Assembly (NCBI GenBank): GCA_021738725.1
Contig: JAIPBE010000003.1
Location: forward strand, 118,033 to 182,032
Origin: Saprospiraceae bacterium
GTDB lineage: Bacteria; Bacteroidota; Bacteroidia; Chitinophagales; Saprospiraceae
Direction of reading: 5' to 3'
Length of the DNA: 64,000 bases
Position numbers and translations under genes: made by a program. Positions 45,724 to 55,147 of the stretch are shown piece by piece. A model generated the notes under the pieces. The model did not search any database. It was not told the DNA's origin and saw only the letters and a program-made list of their open reading frames with translations. The stretch's first letter is position 1. Each line of letters begins with the position of its first letter.

Positions 45724-46815
45724 ATGTTGAAACAGATCGATCGATATATCCTCAAGCGATATCTGAGCACCTTCCTGTTTACAGCCATGCTCTTTTCAAT
45801 GATTGCTGCAGCGATTGATGCCAGTGAGAAATTGACCAAGTTCATCAAAAATGATCTTTCGCTTCTGGAGGTAGTAGAGCGATACTATATCAATTTCTTC
45901 CCCTATATCAACGGTCTGCTGTGGCCACTCTATGCCTTGATCTCCGTGATCTTTTTTACCTCACGCCTGGCCTATAATTCCGAGATCATCTCCATGTTCA
46001 ATGCCGGCATGAGCTTTCGGCGACTCCTCCGGCCCTATATGATCGGCGCCACCATTATGGCACTGGGGCACATGTTTGGCAACCACTATTTCATCCCCAA
46101 GGCCAACAAGGCCCGACTGGATTTTGAATACCAGTATATCTGGACCACGAACGACAAGGGGCAGACGAATGACCTGCATCTCTTTCTGAAACCCGGTGAA
46201 AAGATCTTTATCAATTTCTACCGAAAGGCCGACTCCTCCATGATCGATGTGCGCCTGGAGCGCTATGAAGGACAGACCCTGACCAGCATCCTCAAAGCTC
46301 GGTCTGCCCGCTGGATGAGCGCGACGCGCACCTGGCGATTGCGCAGTTATGAGATTCGTGAACTGGACTCCCTGGGCGGAGAGCACTTGATCACCGGGAT
46401 GGGGGAAGAACTGGACACCATGCTCAACCTGGAACCTGCCGACTTTGTACAATACGTGGATCAAAAGGATATGATGACCACGCCGGAGCTCAGCCACTAT
46501 ATTGATAAACTCCGAAGCCGGGGTGCTGGAAATACGAGAAAATTCGAAGTGGAACGATATCGGCGGACCGCAGACCCTTTTACCATTCTGATCCTGACCA
46601 TCATCGGGGTGGCTGTGGCCTCCCGAAAGGTCAGGGGCGGGATGGGCCTGCATCTGGCCATCGGCATCGGCATGGGTGCGATCTATATCTTCCTTTCCCG
46701 GTTCTCCACCACATTTGCGATGAATCAAAGTCTTTCCCCACTCTTGGGTGTCTGGATTCCAAATATCATCTTTGCTGGCATCAGTTACTGGCTGGCCAAA
46801 CGCGCCCAGGAATAA
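45724..46815 (+). CDS. LptF/LptG-family permease (YjgP/YjgQ)
   Basis: Inner-membrane subunit of the LPS export transporter. The 363 residues start IDRYILKRYLSTFLFTAMLF (typical LptF/G start), have hydrophobic segments in the first 115 residues, a periplasmic beta-jellyroll region (about 130-260) and three more segments at the end (ILILTIIGVAVASRK to NIIFAGISYWLAKRAQE). The pairing of tgt with this permease is common in Bacteroidota. It cannot be decided whether it is LptF or LptG. Confidence 0.92.
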   Translation: MLKQIDRYILKRYLSTFLFTAMLFSMIAAAIDASEKLTKFIKNDLSLLEVVERYYINFFPYINGLLWPLYALISVIFFTSRLAYNSEIISMFNAGMSFRRLLRPYMIGATIMALGHMFGNHYFIPKANKARLDFEYQYIWTTNDKGQTNDLHLFLKPGEKIFINFYRKADSSMIDVRLERYEGQTLTSILKARSARWMSATRTWRLRSYEIRELDSLGGEHLITGMGEELDTMLNLEPADFVQYVDQKDMMTTPELSHYIDKLRSRGAGNTRKFEVERYRRTADPFTILILTIIGVAVASRKVRGGMGLHLAIGIGMGAIYIFLSRFSTTFAMNQSLSPLLGVWIPNIIFAGISYWLAKRAQE

Positions 46816-46876
46816 ACTGACAGAGCGTTAAACCAAACCATACCAAACTGCATTTGAACATTTCGAAACACGGAAC

Positions 46877-47077
46877 GTGAGGAAATTCAGAGACGCAATC
46901 ACACCCAAATGGATCCGGAAATACCTGATCATTTACAAGGAACAGGGGTTCAAAGCTATGCTCAAAGCAGCCGGCTGGAAGATCGTCTTGGTCATCTTCA
47001 TGTACTACCTGATCCGGGATTCCATCCTGTATCTTCTCATCCCCTATCTGATCGCAAAGGGGTTTTTGAGCCTGTAA
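46877..47077 (+). CDS. Small membrane protein
   Basis: A 66-residue protein: a basic N-terminus (RKFRDAITPKWIRKYLIIYK), then a hydrophobic half (GWKIVLVIFMYYLIRDSILY, LLIPYLIAKG). GTG start at 46877. It follows the LptF/G gene by 60 nt. I recall similar small proteins in Bacteroidota, but the function is unknown. Confidence 0.6.
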   Translation: MRKFRDAITPKWIRKYLIIYKEQGFKAMLKAAGWKIVLVIFMYYLIRDSILYLLIPYLIAKGFLSL

Positions 47078-47102
47078 TTTTCATTGCGTATCTGCATTCA
47101 TG

Positions 47103-47127
47103 ACCCAGGGTTGAAACCCTGGGCTAC
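47103..47127. repeat. Small palindrome (ACCCAGGGTT-GAA-ACCCTGGGCT)
   Basis: A 9-bp inverted repeat around a 3-nt loop, downstream of the small membrane protein gene. No T-run follows, so it is more a dispersed palindrome than a terminator. Confidence 0.5.
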
Positions 47128-47182
47128 TCCTTTTCAATCCGATGATTTTCCATATATACCTGAGGTCCAGCCCAAATATAAG

Positions 47183-47213
47183 AAGGCCGGCCCCTTTTCA
47201 AGAGGCCGGCCTT
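47183..47213. terminator. Bidirectional intrinsic terminator
   Basis: A perfect 10-bp stem, AAGGCCGGCC (47183-47192) with GGCCGGCCTT (47204-47213), T-rich on both strands. It separates the tgt operon from the convergent TolB-like gene. Confidence 0.85.
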
Positions 47214-47238
47214 TCTTTCGCTGGAGGAGATCAGTTTC

Positions 47239-48339
47239 CTAATCCTGCCATTCGGCTATGAACAGATTGGTATCCCGGGTACCGCCATTGTTCCGGTTGG
47301 AAGAGAATGCCAGATACTTGCCATTGTTCGAGAACACCGGAAAGGCAGAAAAAGCATCATCAGATGTCACCTTCTCCAGACCGGTGCCGTCCACGTTGAT
47401 CAGGTACAGATTGAATGGGAATCCCCGCTCCGTTTCATGATTGGATGCAAAGAGAATCTTCTTTCCATTGGGATGGAAGAAGGGGCACCAGTTGGCATTC
47501 CCCAATTGGGTCACCTGCCTCGCCTCGCTCCCGTCGATATTGGCCACAAACAACTCCATACTGGTTGGTTCGACCAATCCTTTTGCCAATAGATCTTTAT
47601 ACGCCTGCACATCCTCCTTCGATGTGGGCCGACTGGCACGCCAAACCAACTGAGTGCCATCCGGAGAGAAAAACGCACCCCCGTCATACCCCAGCGTATT
47701 GGTCACCTGGGTCAGCTCGCTACCATCAATGTTCATCACATAGAGTTCGAGATCGCCACTGCGATCCGATGTGAATACGATCTTGTCGCCCTTTGGCGAC
47801 ACCGTCGCTTCAGCATCGTATCCCGGTGAATCGGTCAATTGAGACAGGATATTCCCCTTCAGGTCAGACACAAAAATGTCAAATGAAGGATAGATCGGCC
47901 AGACATACTTGCCTCCATGACCACGTTCTGGAACCGGTGGACAGGTATCCATTGCCAGGTGCGTCGATGCATAGAGAACTGTACTATCGCCGGGCAGGAA
48001 ATAGGCGCAGGTGGTGCGCCCCTTACCATTGCTGATCATGGGTGCCGGCGTATCTGTCCAGGTATCTGTCCAACCGGTCAAATAAATCCGGTCACAGGCA
48101 GCACCCCATGCATCATTCTTGGCTTGAAAGATCAGTTTCTCATCATCAAATGACCAATAGGCTTCGGCATTATCACCACCAAAGGTCATCTGGCGAATAT
48201 GTTTGAAATGATTCTCGCCGGGGAGGATCAGGGAATCCATCCAGATCTCACTGTTTTCTTCCTGGGCGACTTCTGCGGTTGGCTGACTACATGCTGCCAG
48301 ACCCAGTAGAAGCAGGGACCAAATTGCTGTTCTCATCAT
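47239..48339 (-). CDS. TolB-like (PD40/WD40-like propeller) lipoprotein
   Basis: A 366-residue lipoprotein (LLLLGLAAC lipobox, Cys about 17). The body is a series of PD40 blades: AEATVSPKGDKIVFTSDRSGDLELY, YDGGAFFSPDGTQLVWRAS, CPFFHPNGKKILFASNHE, FPVFSNNGKYLAFSSNRN. These resemble TolB beta-propeller repeats, but it lacks the TolB N-terminal domain and tol-pal neighbours. Related proteins in Bacteroidota are called TolB-like translocation proteins, of unknown ligand. ATGs at 48339 and 48336. A -7-like box TATATTTG (complement of 48360-48367) lies 20 nt upstream. Confidence 0.85.
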   Translation of the reverse strand: MMRTAIWSLLLLGLAACSQPTAEVAQEENSEIWMDSLILPGENHFKHIRQMTFGGDNAEAYWSFDDEKLIFQAKNDAWGAACDRIYLTGWTDTWTDTPAPMISNGKGRTTCAYFLPGDSTVLYASTHLAMDTCPPVPERGHGGKYVWPIYPSFDIFVSDLKGNILSQLTDSPGYDAEATVSPKGDKIVFTSDRSGDLELYVMNIDGSELTQVTNTLGYDGGAFFSPDGTQLVWRASRPTSKEDVQAYKDLLAKGLVEPTSMELFVANIDGSEARQVTQLGNANWCPFFHPNGKKILFASNHETERGFPFNLYLINVDGTGLEKVTSDDAFSAFPVFSNNGKYLAFSSNRNNGGTRDTNLFIAEWQD

Positions 48340-48452
48340 ATCGTTTGATTAAAGGGTGGCAAATATAGTGGTCTCCCCCTTTGAAGGAGGAGGATTTGGG
48401 GTTTCCAATTGTCATATTTCCATCATGATTTCGATGGGTCTTCCTGCTGGTC

Positions 48453-49928
48453 TTATCCGAACCGCAACCAGATGAACAGGCTGATCAATACAATGCCCAA
48501 CAGGTTGATCCAGAACCCGGTCCGGATCATGTCCCTGGTCTTGATCATCCCACTTCCGAAAACAATGGTGTTTGGTGCGGTGGCTACCGGCATCATGAAA
48601 CCCAGAGAGGCAAAAAGAGTCGTGGCCAACATCAGACCTTTGACCGGCAGGTCACTTTCGGCACCCAGGGCCACCATGATGGGCAGCACCATTTGGACAC
48701 AGGCGATATTACTGGCAAACTCCGAGATCACGGTGATCACCATCCCGGACACCAGCAGCAACACCAGCGGGTGGACATGATGCAGGATCTCCAGTCGCTC
48801 CGCCAGCCAGTCGCTCAGTCCCGATTCCATAAAACCCAGGGCCAGGGCAAATCCGCTCCCAAAAAGCAGGACGATCCCATAGGGTAATCGTTGTACATCC
48901 GACCATTCGAGGATCCTTCTTTTTTCCGTCTTTGCCGGGATCATAAAAAGGAGAATACACACCGCAACCACTACCATCCCATCATTGACCCTCGATCCGA
49001 TTCCCAGGGCATTGGCCCACCCGGTGAGGGTCCAACTGCCAAAAGTGAAATCCGGCCGGGTAAACCAGGCGATGACGGTGACCACAAATAGCGTGATGAC
49101 CACTTTTTGATCTCGATTGAGCATCCCCAGGTGGCGGTATTTATCTCGGAAATAATGACGGGGCAGATGTCCCTTATGACCACGCAGATACCGCCACCGA
49201 ATGACGGCATAGGTCCCTCCAGCCAGGAGGAATGTGATCATGCCAGCCATCAGGAAGAAGCTTGCAAAATTGACAGATGCATCTCCCGGGAATGTGCGTT
49301 GATAAAAGCTGTAGAAATACATATTGGGCGGGGTGCCCACCAGGGTGCTCATTCCTCCCATCGTCGCGGCATAGGCCAGCCCGAGCAGCAGGGCAATGGC
49401 GATCGGATGGGTGCCATCGGATACATCCTCACCGCGGACATGCGCGATAATGGAGAGGACCGCAGGAACCAGCATCAGGACTGTAGCGGTATTGGATACC
49501 CACATGGACAAAAAGAAAGCTGCGACCATCACTCCAGCCAGAATACGGGAAGGCTCTGCCCCGGTTTTACTGAGAATCCCTAAAGCCAGTCGGGTATGCA
49601 AGTCCCATTTTTCCATGGCAAAGGCCAGTATGAAACCACCCAGGAACAGGAAGATGATCGGATCCATATACTGCGCAGCCGTGTCACCGGGGGAGGCAAT
49701 ACCGAGCAAAGGCATCAGAATGAACGGCAGAAAGGAAGTCACCGCCAGATCAACAGGTTCGGTAAACCACCAGATCGCTACCCAGGCGGTGATCGCCGCC
49801 ATTTGGGTCACTTCAGGCTTGCCCGGATCCAGAACTACTCCGTACAGGATGAAGAGAAAAACCAGTGGGCCACTCAGGAGTAGGAGTACATTGCGGAGTG
49901 GCAAGTACGAGGTAGAGATGTGCTTCAT
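48453..49928 (-). CDS. DASS-family sodium:dicarboxylate/sulfate symporter (SLC13 type)
   Basis: A 491-residue inner-membrane transporter with about 12 hydrophobic segments. SLC13 features: WAITAWVAIWWFTEPVDLAVTSFLP-like start, FLGGFILAFAMEKWDLHTRLAL, SNTATVLMLVPAVLSI (SNT motif 1), GMSTLVGTPPNMYF, and the second motif region SEFASNIACVQMVLPI followed by FMMPVATAPNTIVFGSG. Substrate could be dicarboxylates, sulfate or similar anions. It follows in the same direction 112 nt before the TolB-like gene and has its own promoter region. Confidence 0.92.
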   Translation of the reverse strand: MKHISTSYLPLRNVLLLLSGPLVFLFILYGVVLDPGKPEVTQMAAITAWVAIWWFTEPVDLAVTSFLPFILMPLLGIASPGDTAAQYMDPIIFLFLGGFILAFAMEKWDLHTRLALGILSKTGAEPSRILAGVMVAAFFLSMWVSNTATVLMLVPAVLSIIAHVRGEDVSDGTHPIAIALLLGLAYAATMGGMSTLVGTPPNMYFYSFYQRTFPGDASVNFASFFLMAGMITFLLAGGTYAVIRWRYLRGHKGHLPRHYFRDKYRHLGMLNRDQKVVITLFVVTVIAWFTRPDFTFGSWTLTGWANALGIGSRVNDGMVVVAVCILLFMIPAKTEKRRILEWSDVQRLPYGIVLLFGSGFALALGFMESGLSDWLAERLEILHHVHPLVLLLVSGMVITVISEFASNIACVQMVLPIMVALGAESDLPVKGLMLATTLFASLGFMMPVATAPNTIVFGSGMIKTRDMIRTGFWINLLGIVLISLFIWLRFG

Positions 49929-50049
49929 CAGGGCAACAAATTACCGTTTCCGCCTTATATCTTTTATCAACAAGAGTGTTCCTTTCTGCGTTTGATACAA
50001 GGGACGTACTTTTGCCTCCGCAAATGATTGCTCACAGATAACCTTGTTC

Positions 50050-51288
50050 ATGCGATACTGTACTACTTCCTTTCGGTTCATCCTCTCCTGGATGATCATC
50101 CTGTGTTTGCCTTTCCTGGTCTTCTCACAGGCATCGACCTGGACCATCCAGAAAGATATCGCCTTCCTGTCCTCTGATCTGACCCAGGGCCGTATGACTG
50201 GATCAGACGGAGAACGCATGTCCTCACGGTATATCGCCGAACGATTTGCCCAGATCGGACTGGCGCCAAAAGGTGAAGAGGGATACTACCAGACGTTCAG
50301 CTTCAAGGCCCCTTCCAACCCGCATGATACCAAGGGGGAGGGGGATGAAAAGACCTGCACCAATGTGGTAGGCTTCCTGGATAATCAAGCGGCTACAACG
50401 ATCATCATCGGCGCGCACTATGATCACCTTGGATTGGGTGGCTCTGGAAGTGGCTCGTTGTCTACTGATACGAATGAGATCCACAACGGTGCTGATGACA
50501 ATGCCTCTGGAGTAGCCGCTTTGCTCTATCTGGCAGAACAATTGAAGCTGAGCAAACTGAAAGCCAACAACTACCTCTTCATCGGATTCTCCGGCGAAGA
50601 ACTCGGACTCTTTGGCTCCAAACATTATGCGGACCATCCGACCATCGATCTGGCAACAGCCAATTACATGATCAATATGGACATGGTAGGCCGGCTGGAT
50701 AGCGTCCTTGTCATCAACGGAGTCGGCACCTCACCTTCCTGGAAACCAGCCTTGGACGACATCAAAACAAAAGGGTACAGTATCACCACCAGTGATAGCG
50801 GGGTAGGACCTTCGGATCACACCTCCTTCTATCGAAAGGATGTCCCCTGTGTTCATTTCTTTACCGGTCAGCACAAGGACTATCATAAGCCCACTGATGA
50901 TGCCGATCTGGTCAACATGGAAGGCATCCAGCAGGTGGGAGATTATATCCTGGATCTGATCAAATCGCTGAACAAGGAGGGCAAACTGGCATTCATGAAG
51001 ACGAAGGACACAGACTCGGGCAAAGCCGCCAGCTTCAAAGTGACCCTCGGTGTCATGCCCGATTACACCTTCCAGGGAGATGGCATGCGGATCGATGCGG
51101 TGATGGACGATCGACCCGCATTCAAAGCCGGGATGGAAGACGGCGATATCATCATTCAGATCGGTGAGACCCCTGTTGGGAATATCTATGATTATATGGG
51201 GGCGTTGGCAAACTACAGCAAAGGAAAAAAGGCGATCGTCAAGGTCAAACGCAAAGATAAAGTCCTGGAAAAGGAGGTTGAATTCTGA
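50050..51288 (+). CDS. Secreted M28-family zinc aminopeptidase with C-terminal PDZ domain
   Basis: A 412-residue exported metallopeptidase. Signal peptide FILSWMIILCLPFLVFSQ (cleaved before about residue 29). M28 zinc and catalytic motifs: GAHYDHLG (His), NGADDNASGVAALL (bridging Asp), FSGEELGLFGSKHY (catalytic Glu-Glu), MINMDMVGRL (Asp) and SDHTSFYRKDVPCVHFF (His). The last 90 residues are PDZ-like (DDRPAFKAGMEDGDIIIQIGE). ATG 50050 is preferred over TTG 50044. Confidence 0.93.
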   Translation: MRYCTTSFRFILSWMIILCLPFLVFSQASTWTIQKDIAFLSSDLTQGRMTGSDGERMSSRYIAERFAQIGLAPKGEEGYYQTFSFKAPSNPHDTKGEGDEKTCTNVVGFLDNQAATTIIIGAHYDHLGLGGSGSGSLSTDTNEIHNGADDNASGVAALLYLAEQLKLSKLKANNYLFIGFSGEELGLFGSKHYADHPTIDLATANYMINMDMVGRLDSVLVINGVGTSPSWKPALDDIKTKGYSITTSDSGVGPSDHTSFYRKDVPCVHFFTGQHKDYHKPTDDADLVNMEGIQQVGDYILDLIKSLNKEGKLAFMKTKDTDSGKAASFKVTLGVMPDYTFQGDGMRIDAVMDDRPAFKAGMEDGDIIIQIGETPVGNIYDYMGALANYSKGKKAIVKVKRKDKVLEKEVEF

Positions 51289-51306
51289 TCTTTATTGTCA
51301 CGCCAT

Positions 51307-51338
51307 AAAAAAGGGCCTCCAATGGGGGCCCTTTTTTA
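51307..51338. terminator. Bidirectional intrinsic terminator
   Basis: AAAAAAGGGCC (51307-51317) pairs with the GGCCCTTTTTT stretch up to 51337 across a short loop, and T- and A-tracts make it work on both strands. It separates the peptidase and GNAT genes, which converge here. Confidence 0.85.
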
Positions 51339-51352
51339 TTTGCTACAAGTGA

Positions 51353-51835
51353 TCAAAGCTTGCGCCCATACCACACATCACAGGCCCCATGCCCCGTCTT
51401 GCCCAGTGGTCCTTCTAGTGGTTGAAAGTCATATTTGCGATATAATTGATTGGCTTCCCTGAGCTGTTGGACCGTCTCGATATAGGCATAGGTATAGCCA
51501 ATATTCCTGGCCTCAGTCAATATCTTCTCGAGCAGCCGGCCGCCCCATCCTAGACCACGCAAGGCGGGCAGGAAATACATTTTTTTGACTTCACATTGAT
51601 GAGTTTCTCCGCCGGCGAGGGGACCATATCCGCCCCCACCCAACACGTCACCTTCAGACTCCAACACCCAATAATTGGAACCTTCGCGAACATACTGTTC
51701 AAACATATGATCTACCTCGGGATCCATAATGGAATACCCTTCTCCTACCAGGCTATAGGAGGTCATGACCTCCCGGATGATCATGGCAATGACCGGATTA
51801 TCGGAAGAGATCATCTGTCTGATTTGGATCGGCAT
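51353..51835 (-). CDS. GNAT-family N-acetyltransferase
   Basis: A 160-residue acetyltransferase. It shows QIRQMISSDNPVIAMIIREV at the start, LESEGDVLGGGGYGPLAGG, then the acetyl-CoA motif KKMYFLPALRGLGWGGRLLE, and ANQLYRKYDFQPLEGPLG near the end. ATG at 51835 gives a normal GNAT length; the longer frame to 51928 overlaps ftsH. It lies just downstream of ftsH on the same strand. Substrate unknown. Confidence 0.88.
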   Translation of the reverse strand: MPIQIRQMISSDNPVIAMIIREVMTSYSLVGEGYSIMDPEVDHMFEQYVREGSNYWVLESEGDVLGGGGYGPLAGGETHQCEVKKMYFLPALRGLGWGGRLLEKILTEARNIGYTYAYIETVQQLREANQLYRKYDFQPLEGPLGKTGHGACDVWYGRKL

Positions 51836-51869
51836 ACCGGCCAGACTTGTGAAGCGGTTGATTTTCTGA

Positions 51870-53873
51870 TCAGGAAGCGGGCTTTTCTTGAGTAACCTCT
51901 GCCGTTTCCTGTGAGGGCTCCTGCTCATGTTGGTGCTTCACCTGCTCACTCAGGGACTCCTTTTCTGCAAACGGTCGAGGACCGATCAGACGAACCAGGT
52001 CAGACTTGTGCAACACCTCTTTTTCCAGGAGTCGGCGGGCCAGTTTTTCCAATTCGTCACGACGTTCGAGCAACAGCTTCTTCGACCGGACATACTGCTT
52101 GTCGATCATTTGCCTGACCTCATCATCGATCAGCTTGGCTGTTTCATCGGAGTACGGCTTGTTGAACTGATCCTGTCCGATCCCATGAAAAGAGACGTTA
52201 CCCACCTTCTCATTCATACCAAAGACGGATACCATACTGTAGGCGATCTTGGTAATCTGATCCAGATCGTTCTGTGCCCCCGTAGAGATCTTCCCGTAAA
52301 CGACTTCTTCTGCCGCTCGTCCGCCCAGGGTCATGCACATACGATCAAGCAGCTGCTCTGTTCGGGTGATGTATTCTTCCTTGGGTAGGTACTGGGCATA
52401 CCCCAGGGTACCAATACCACGTGGAACGATGGTGACCTTCACCAATGGACTGGCATGCTCGAGGTACCATCCGCAAATGGCATGTCCGGCTTCGTGGTAG
52501 GCGATGATCTCTTTTTCCTGAGGTGCGATCAGTTTGCTCCGCTTTTCCAGTCCACCAATCACCTTGTCCAGGGCGTAGTTGAAGTCATCCATATCGACGG
52601 CCTCTTTCCCCTTCCGTGCGGCGATCAGAGCCGCTTCATTACAGACGTTGGCGATCTCTGCACCGGCAAATCCGGGTGTCATTTCGGCTAACAACGCTGA
52701 ATTGATATCAGGTCCGGTCTTGATATGTTTGAGGTGCACGTCAAAGATCTGTCCGCGACCGGCCAGGTCCGGGCGATCGATACCGATCTGACGATCAAAT
52801 CGTCCTGGACGAAGAAGAGCATTGTCCAGTACATCCGGACGGTTGGTCGCCGCCATCAGGATCACACCCTTATCGGTAGAAAAGCCATCCATCTCGACCA
52901 GCAACTGGTTGAGGGTGCTTTCTCGCTCATCGTTTCCCCCAGTCAATGCAGCCTTCCCTCTGGCCCGACCTATGGCATCGATCTCGTCAATGAAGACGAT
53001 ACAGGGAGCTTTTTCCCGAGCCTGTTTGAACAGGTCGCGCACACGTGATGCGCCCACACCGACAAACATTTCTACAAAGTCGGATCCGGAAATGGAGAAA
53101 AATGGCACCGCCGCTTCTCCGGCTACAGCTTTGGCCAACAGGGTCTTACCGGTACCCGGAGGGCCCACCAGTAATACACCTTTGGGGATCTTACCTCCCA
53201 GAGAGGTATATTTTTTAGGATTCCGGAGGAAGTCGACGACCTCCATGACCTCTTCTTTCGCTTCATCCAGGCCGGCTACATCGGCAAAGGTCACGTTGAC
53301 CTTTGTATTCTTGTCGAACAAGGTCGCCTTGGATTTACCAATGTTGAAGATCTGACCTCCAGGACCACCTCCGGATGAGCTCACCCGTTTCATGATGAAT
53401 AACCAGATCCCGACAAACAGGAGGATGGGCAGAACCCACCCCATGATCGGTCCAAGCCAGTTCTGTTTCTCGATATACTGTGGTTCGACCCGCTGATCGG
53501 GAGACAGGCCGGCATTCATTTCGTCCAAACGCTTGGCAAATACCTCCGCCGGACCAATATTGAAATAGTAGTGAGGTTTCGGGCTACCGAATTTGGTAAC
53601 AGCAGCATCTTTATACCGTTCGTCAGATAGTCGATCCTTCTTGAGGTAGATATAGGCATACTGTTCATTGACGACCTCAAGCCGTTCAACATCCTGATCC
53701 TTTACCATCTGGGAAAAGCGATCCCATCGAATGGGGTCATTGCTGATGGAGGAAAAGCTGATTAAGTTGAAGATGATCAAAGCCAATCCGATCAACGCAT
53801 ACACCCAATAGGAATTGAAACGCGGTTTCGGATTTTCTGGCTTTTCACCTTCCGGCTGACGGGGGTCTTCCAT
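51870..53873 (-). CDS. ftsH: ATP-dependent zinc metalloprotease FtsH
   Basis: Membrane-bound AAA+ protease for quality control of membrane and cytoplasmic proteins. The 667 residues have transmembrane segments at about 22-40 and 144-161 with a periplasmic domain between. The Walker A is GPPGTGKT (237-244), Walker [10 protein letters not shown] (292-300), SRH region [18 protein letters not shown] and the zinc site HEAGH (460-464). The Gln/Glu-rich tail is common in Bacteroidota. rsfS lies 50 nt upstream in the same direction, an arrangement common in the phylum. Confidence 0.98.
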   Translation of the reverse strand: MEDPRQPEGEKPENPKPRFNSYWVYALIGLALIIFNLISFSSISNDPIRWDRFSQMVKDQDVERLEVVNEQYAYIYLKKDRLSDERYKDAAVTKFGSPKPHYYFNIGPAEVFAKRLDEMNAGLSPDQRVEPQYIEKQNWLGPIMGWVLPILLFVGIWLFIMKRVSSSGGGPGGQIFNIGKSKATLFDKNTKVNVTFADVAGLDEAKEEVMEVVDFLRNPKKYTSLGGKIPKGVLLVGPPGTGKTLLAKAVAGEAAVPFFSISGSDFVEMFVGVGASRVRDLFKQAREKAPCIVFIDEIDAIGRARGKAALTGGNDERESTLNQLLVEMDGFSTDKGVILMAATNRPDVLDNALLRPGRFDRQIGIDRPDLAGRGQIFDVHLKHIKTGPDINSALLAEMTPGFAGAEIANVCNEAALIAARKGKEAVDMDDFNYALDKVIGGLEKRSKLIAPQEKEIIAYHEAGHAICGWYLEHASPLVKVTIVPRGIGTLGYAQYLPKEEYITRTEQLLDRMCMTLGGRAAEEVVYGKISTGAQNDLDQITKIAYSMVSVFGMNEKVGNVSFHGIGQDQFNKPYSDETAKLIDDEVRQMIDKQYVRSKKLLLERRDELEKLARRLLEKEVLHKSDLVRLIGPRPFAEKESLSEQVKHQHEQEPSQETAEVTQEKPAS

Positions 53874-53922
53874 AAAATAGTTCCTCTGTTATTACAAGTA
53901 GGTAGAAAACGGCCAATTGGCC

Positions 53923-54342
53923 TTAAATGTTCTCATAAGTTGTCGTCTCTGCATCACTCCAGAGATCTTCCAAATCATAAAACTCGCGGGTCTCTGTATG
54001 AAAGACATGTACCAATGTCTGGTAGTAATCCAACAGGACCCATCGACCAAATTGCTTCCCTTCCACATGGTAGGGTTTCAAATCAGCCTCTTCAAGAACA
54101 CGTTCAGATATACGATTTCCTATAGCTTTGATCTGGGTTGATGAATCACCCGTACAAATGATAAAGTAATCCGCAGGCGCATCTTCAAGCTTGCGCAGGT
54201 CCAACTTAATGATGTCCTTGCCTTTTATATCCTGGATACAATCGATGATCAGATCATTCAACCGTTCATCTGTGACCGTCTCTCGACGGGCTTCACGGGT
54301 CAGATAATTCAAATGATGAGCTTTACTTTTGACACGATTCAA
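53923..54342 (-). CDS. rsfS: Ribosome silencing factor RsfS
   Basis: Binds L14 on the 50S subunit and blocks subunit joining during starvation. The 139 residues show the RsfS pattern: LNDLIIDCIQDIKGKDIIKLDL, DYFIICTGDSSTQIKAIGNRI, PYHVEGKQFGRWVLLDYYQTLVHVF (split here by family insert length), ending REFYDLEDLW. The only start codons near the front are TTG (54342, or 54312). It is divergent from birA, whose start (also TTG) is 23 nt away. Confidence 0.9.
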   Translation of the reverse strand: MNRVKSKAHHLNYLTREARRETVTDERLNDLIIDCIQDIKGKDIIKLDLRKLEDAPADYFIICTGDSSTQIKAIGNRISERVLEEADLKPYHVEGKQFGRWVLLDYYQTLVHVFHTETREFYDLEDLWSDAETTTYENI

Positions 54343-54364
54343 AATTAGGTAATCTTCAACGGAA

Positions 54365-55147
54365 TTGTCAAACGAACCACAATCACCACTTATTGGGCGT
54401 CATCTGATCCATTTGACTACGGTTTCCTCAACGAATACCTATCTGCTGGATGTTCTATCAAAAAGCACACCACCCGAAGGAACGGCCGTCTTGGCAGATT
54501 ATCAAGAGGCAGGAAGAGGACAAATTGGCAGTATTTGGCATAGTGAGCCAGAAAAGAACCTGCTTTGCAGCATTCTTCTCTATCCGAATACTCTCCAGGC
54601 AGAAGACCAATTCCTTCTGGCACAGATCACCAGTCTGACCTTGATCGATGTTTTAACACCGATTTGTCCTCAGATTTCCATCAAATGGCCGAATGATCTG
54701 TACCTCGAGGATCGTAAGCTGGGGGGTATACTCATTCAAAACCAATGGCTGGGATCCTCTCTGAAGTCGTCCATCATCGGCATTGGTCTCAACGTCAATC
54801 AACAATCTTTCCCAATCCGGGATATCCACCCGCACTCTCTTCGTCTGTTCACAGGGCAGGATCACTCGGTATTTGACCTCTTTCAACAAATTCTGGCAGC
54901 CCTGGATCATCGGGTTGAACAATGGCGATCTGGTGATGCCGACGAGATCCGCAAGGAATATGCGCAGTATCTATATGCCCTGGGACAGCCATTTGTCTTT
55001 GAAGACCTTCTCCGATCCAATGATTTCACTGGCATCATCCACGGAGTGAACAAGAACGGGGCATTACGGGTTGAAGAACTTTCATCCGGGAGGATCTTTA
55101 CTTTTCAACACAAAGAAATTCGAATGATATGCAGGCACTCCTCATAA
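54365..55147 (+). CDS. birA: Biotin--[acetyl-CoA-carboxylase] ligase
   Basis: Attaches biotin to the carboxylase carrier protein. The 260 residues hold the catalytic domain STNTYLLDVL, EAGRGQIGSIWHSE (biotin/ATP loop; family GRGRxGRxW), SIKWPNDLYLEDRKLGGIL (Lys in KWPND) and IGIGLNVNQ, then a short SH3-like C-terminal part. There is no N-terminal helix-turn-helix, so it is a group I enzyme without repressor function. The start is TTG at 54365, with no ATG available in frame. It overlaps cinA by 19 nt. Confidence 0.92.
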   Translation: MSNEPQSPLIGRHLIHLTTVSSTNTYLLDVLSKSTPPEGTAVLADYQEAGRGQIGSIWHSEPEKNLLCSILLYPNTLQAEDQFLLAQITSLTLIDVLTPICPQISIKWPNDLYLEDRKLGGILIQNQWLGSSLKSSIIGIGLNVNQQSFPIRDIHPHSLRLFTGQDHSVFDLFQQILAALDHRVEQWRSGDADEIRKEYAQYLYALGQPFVFEDLLRSNDFTGIIHGVNKNGALRVEELSSGRIFTFQHKEIRMICRHSS

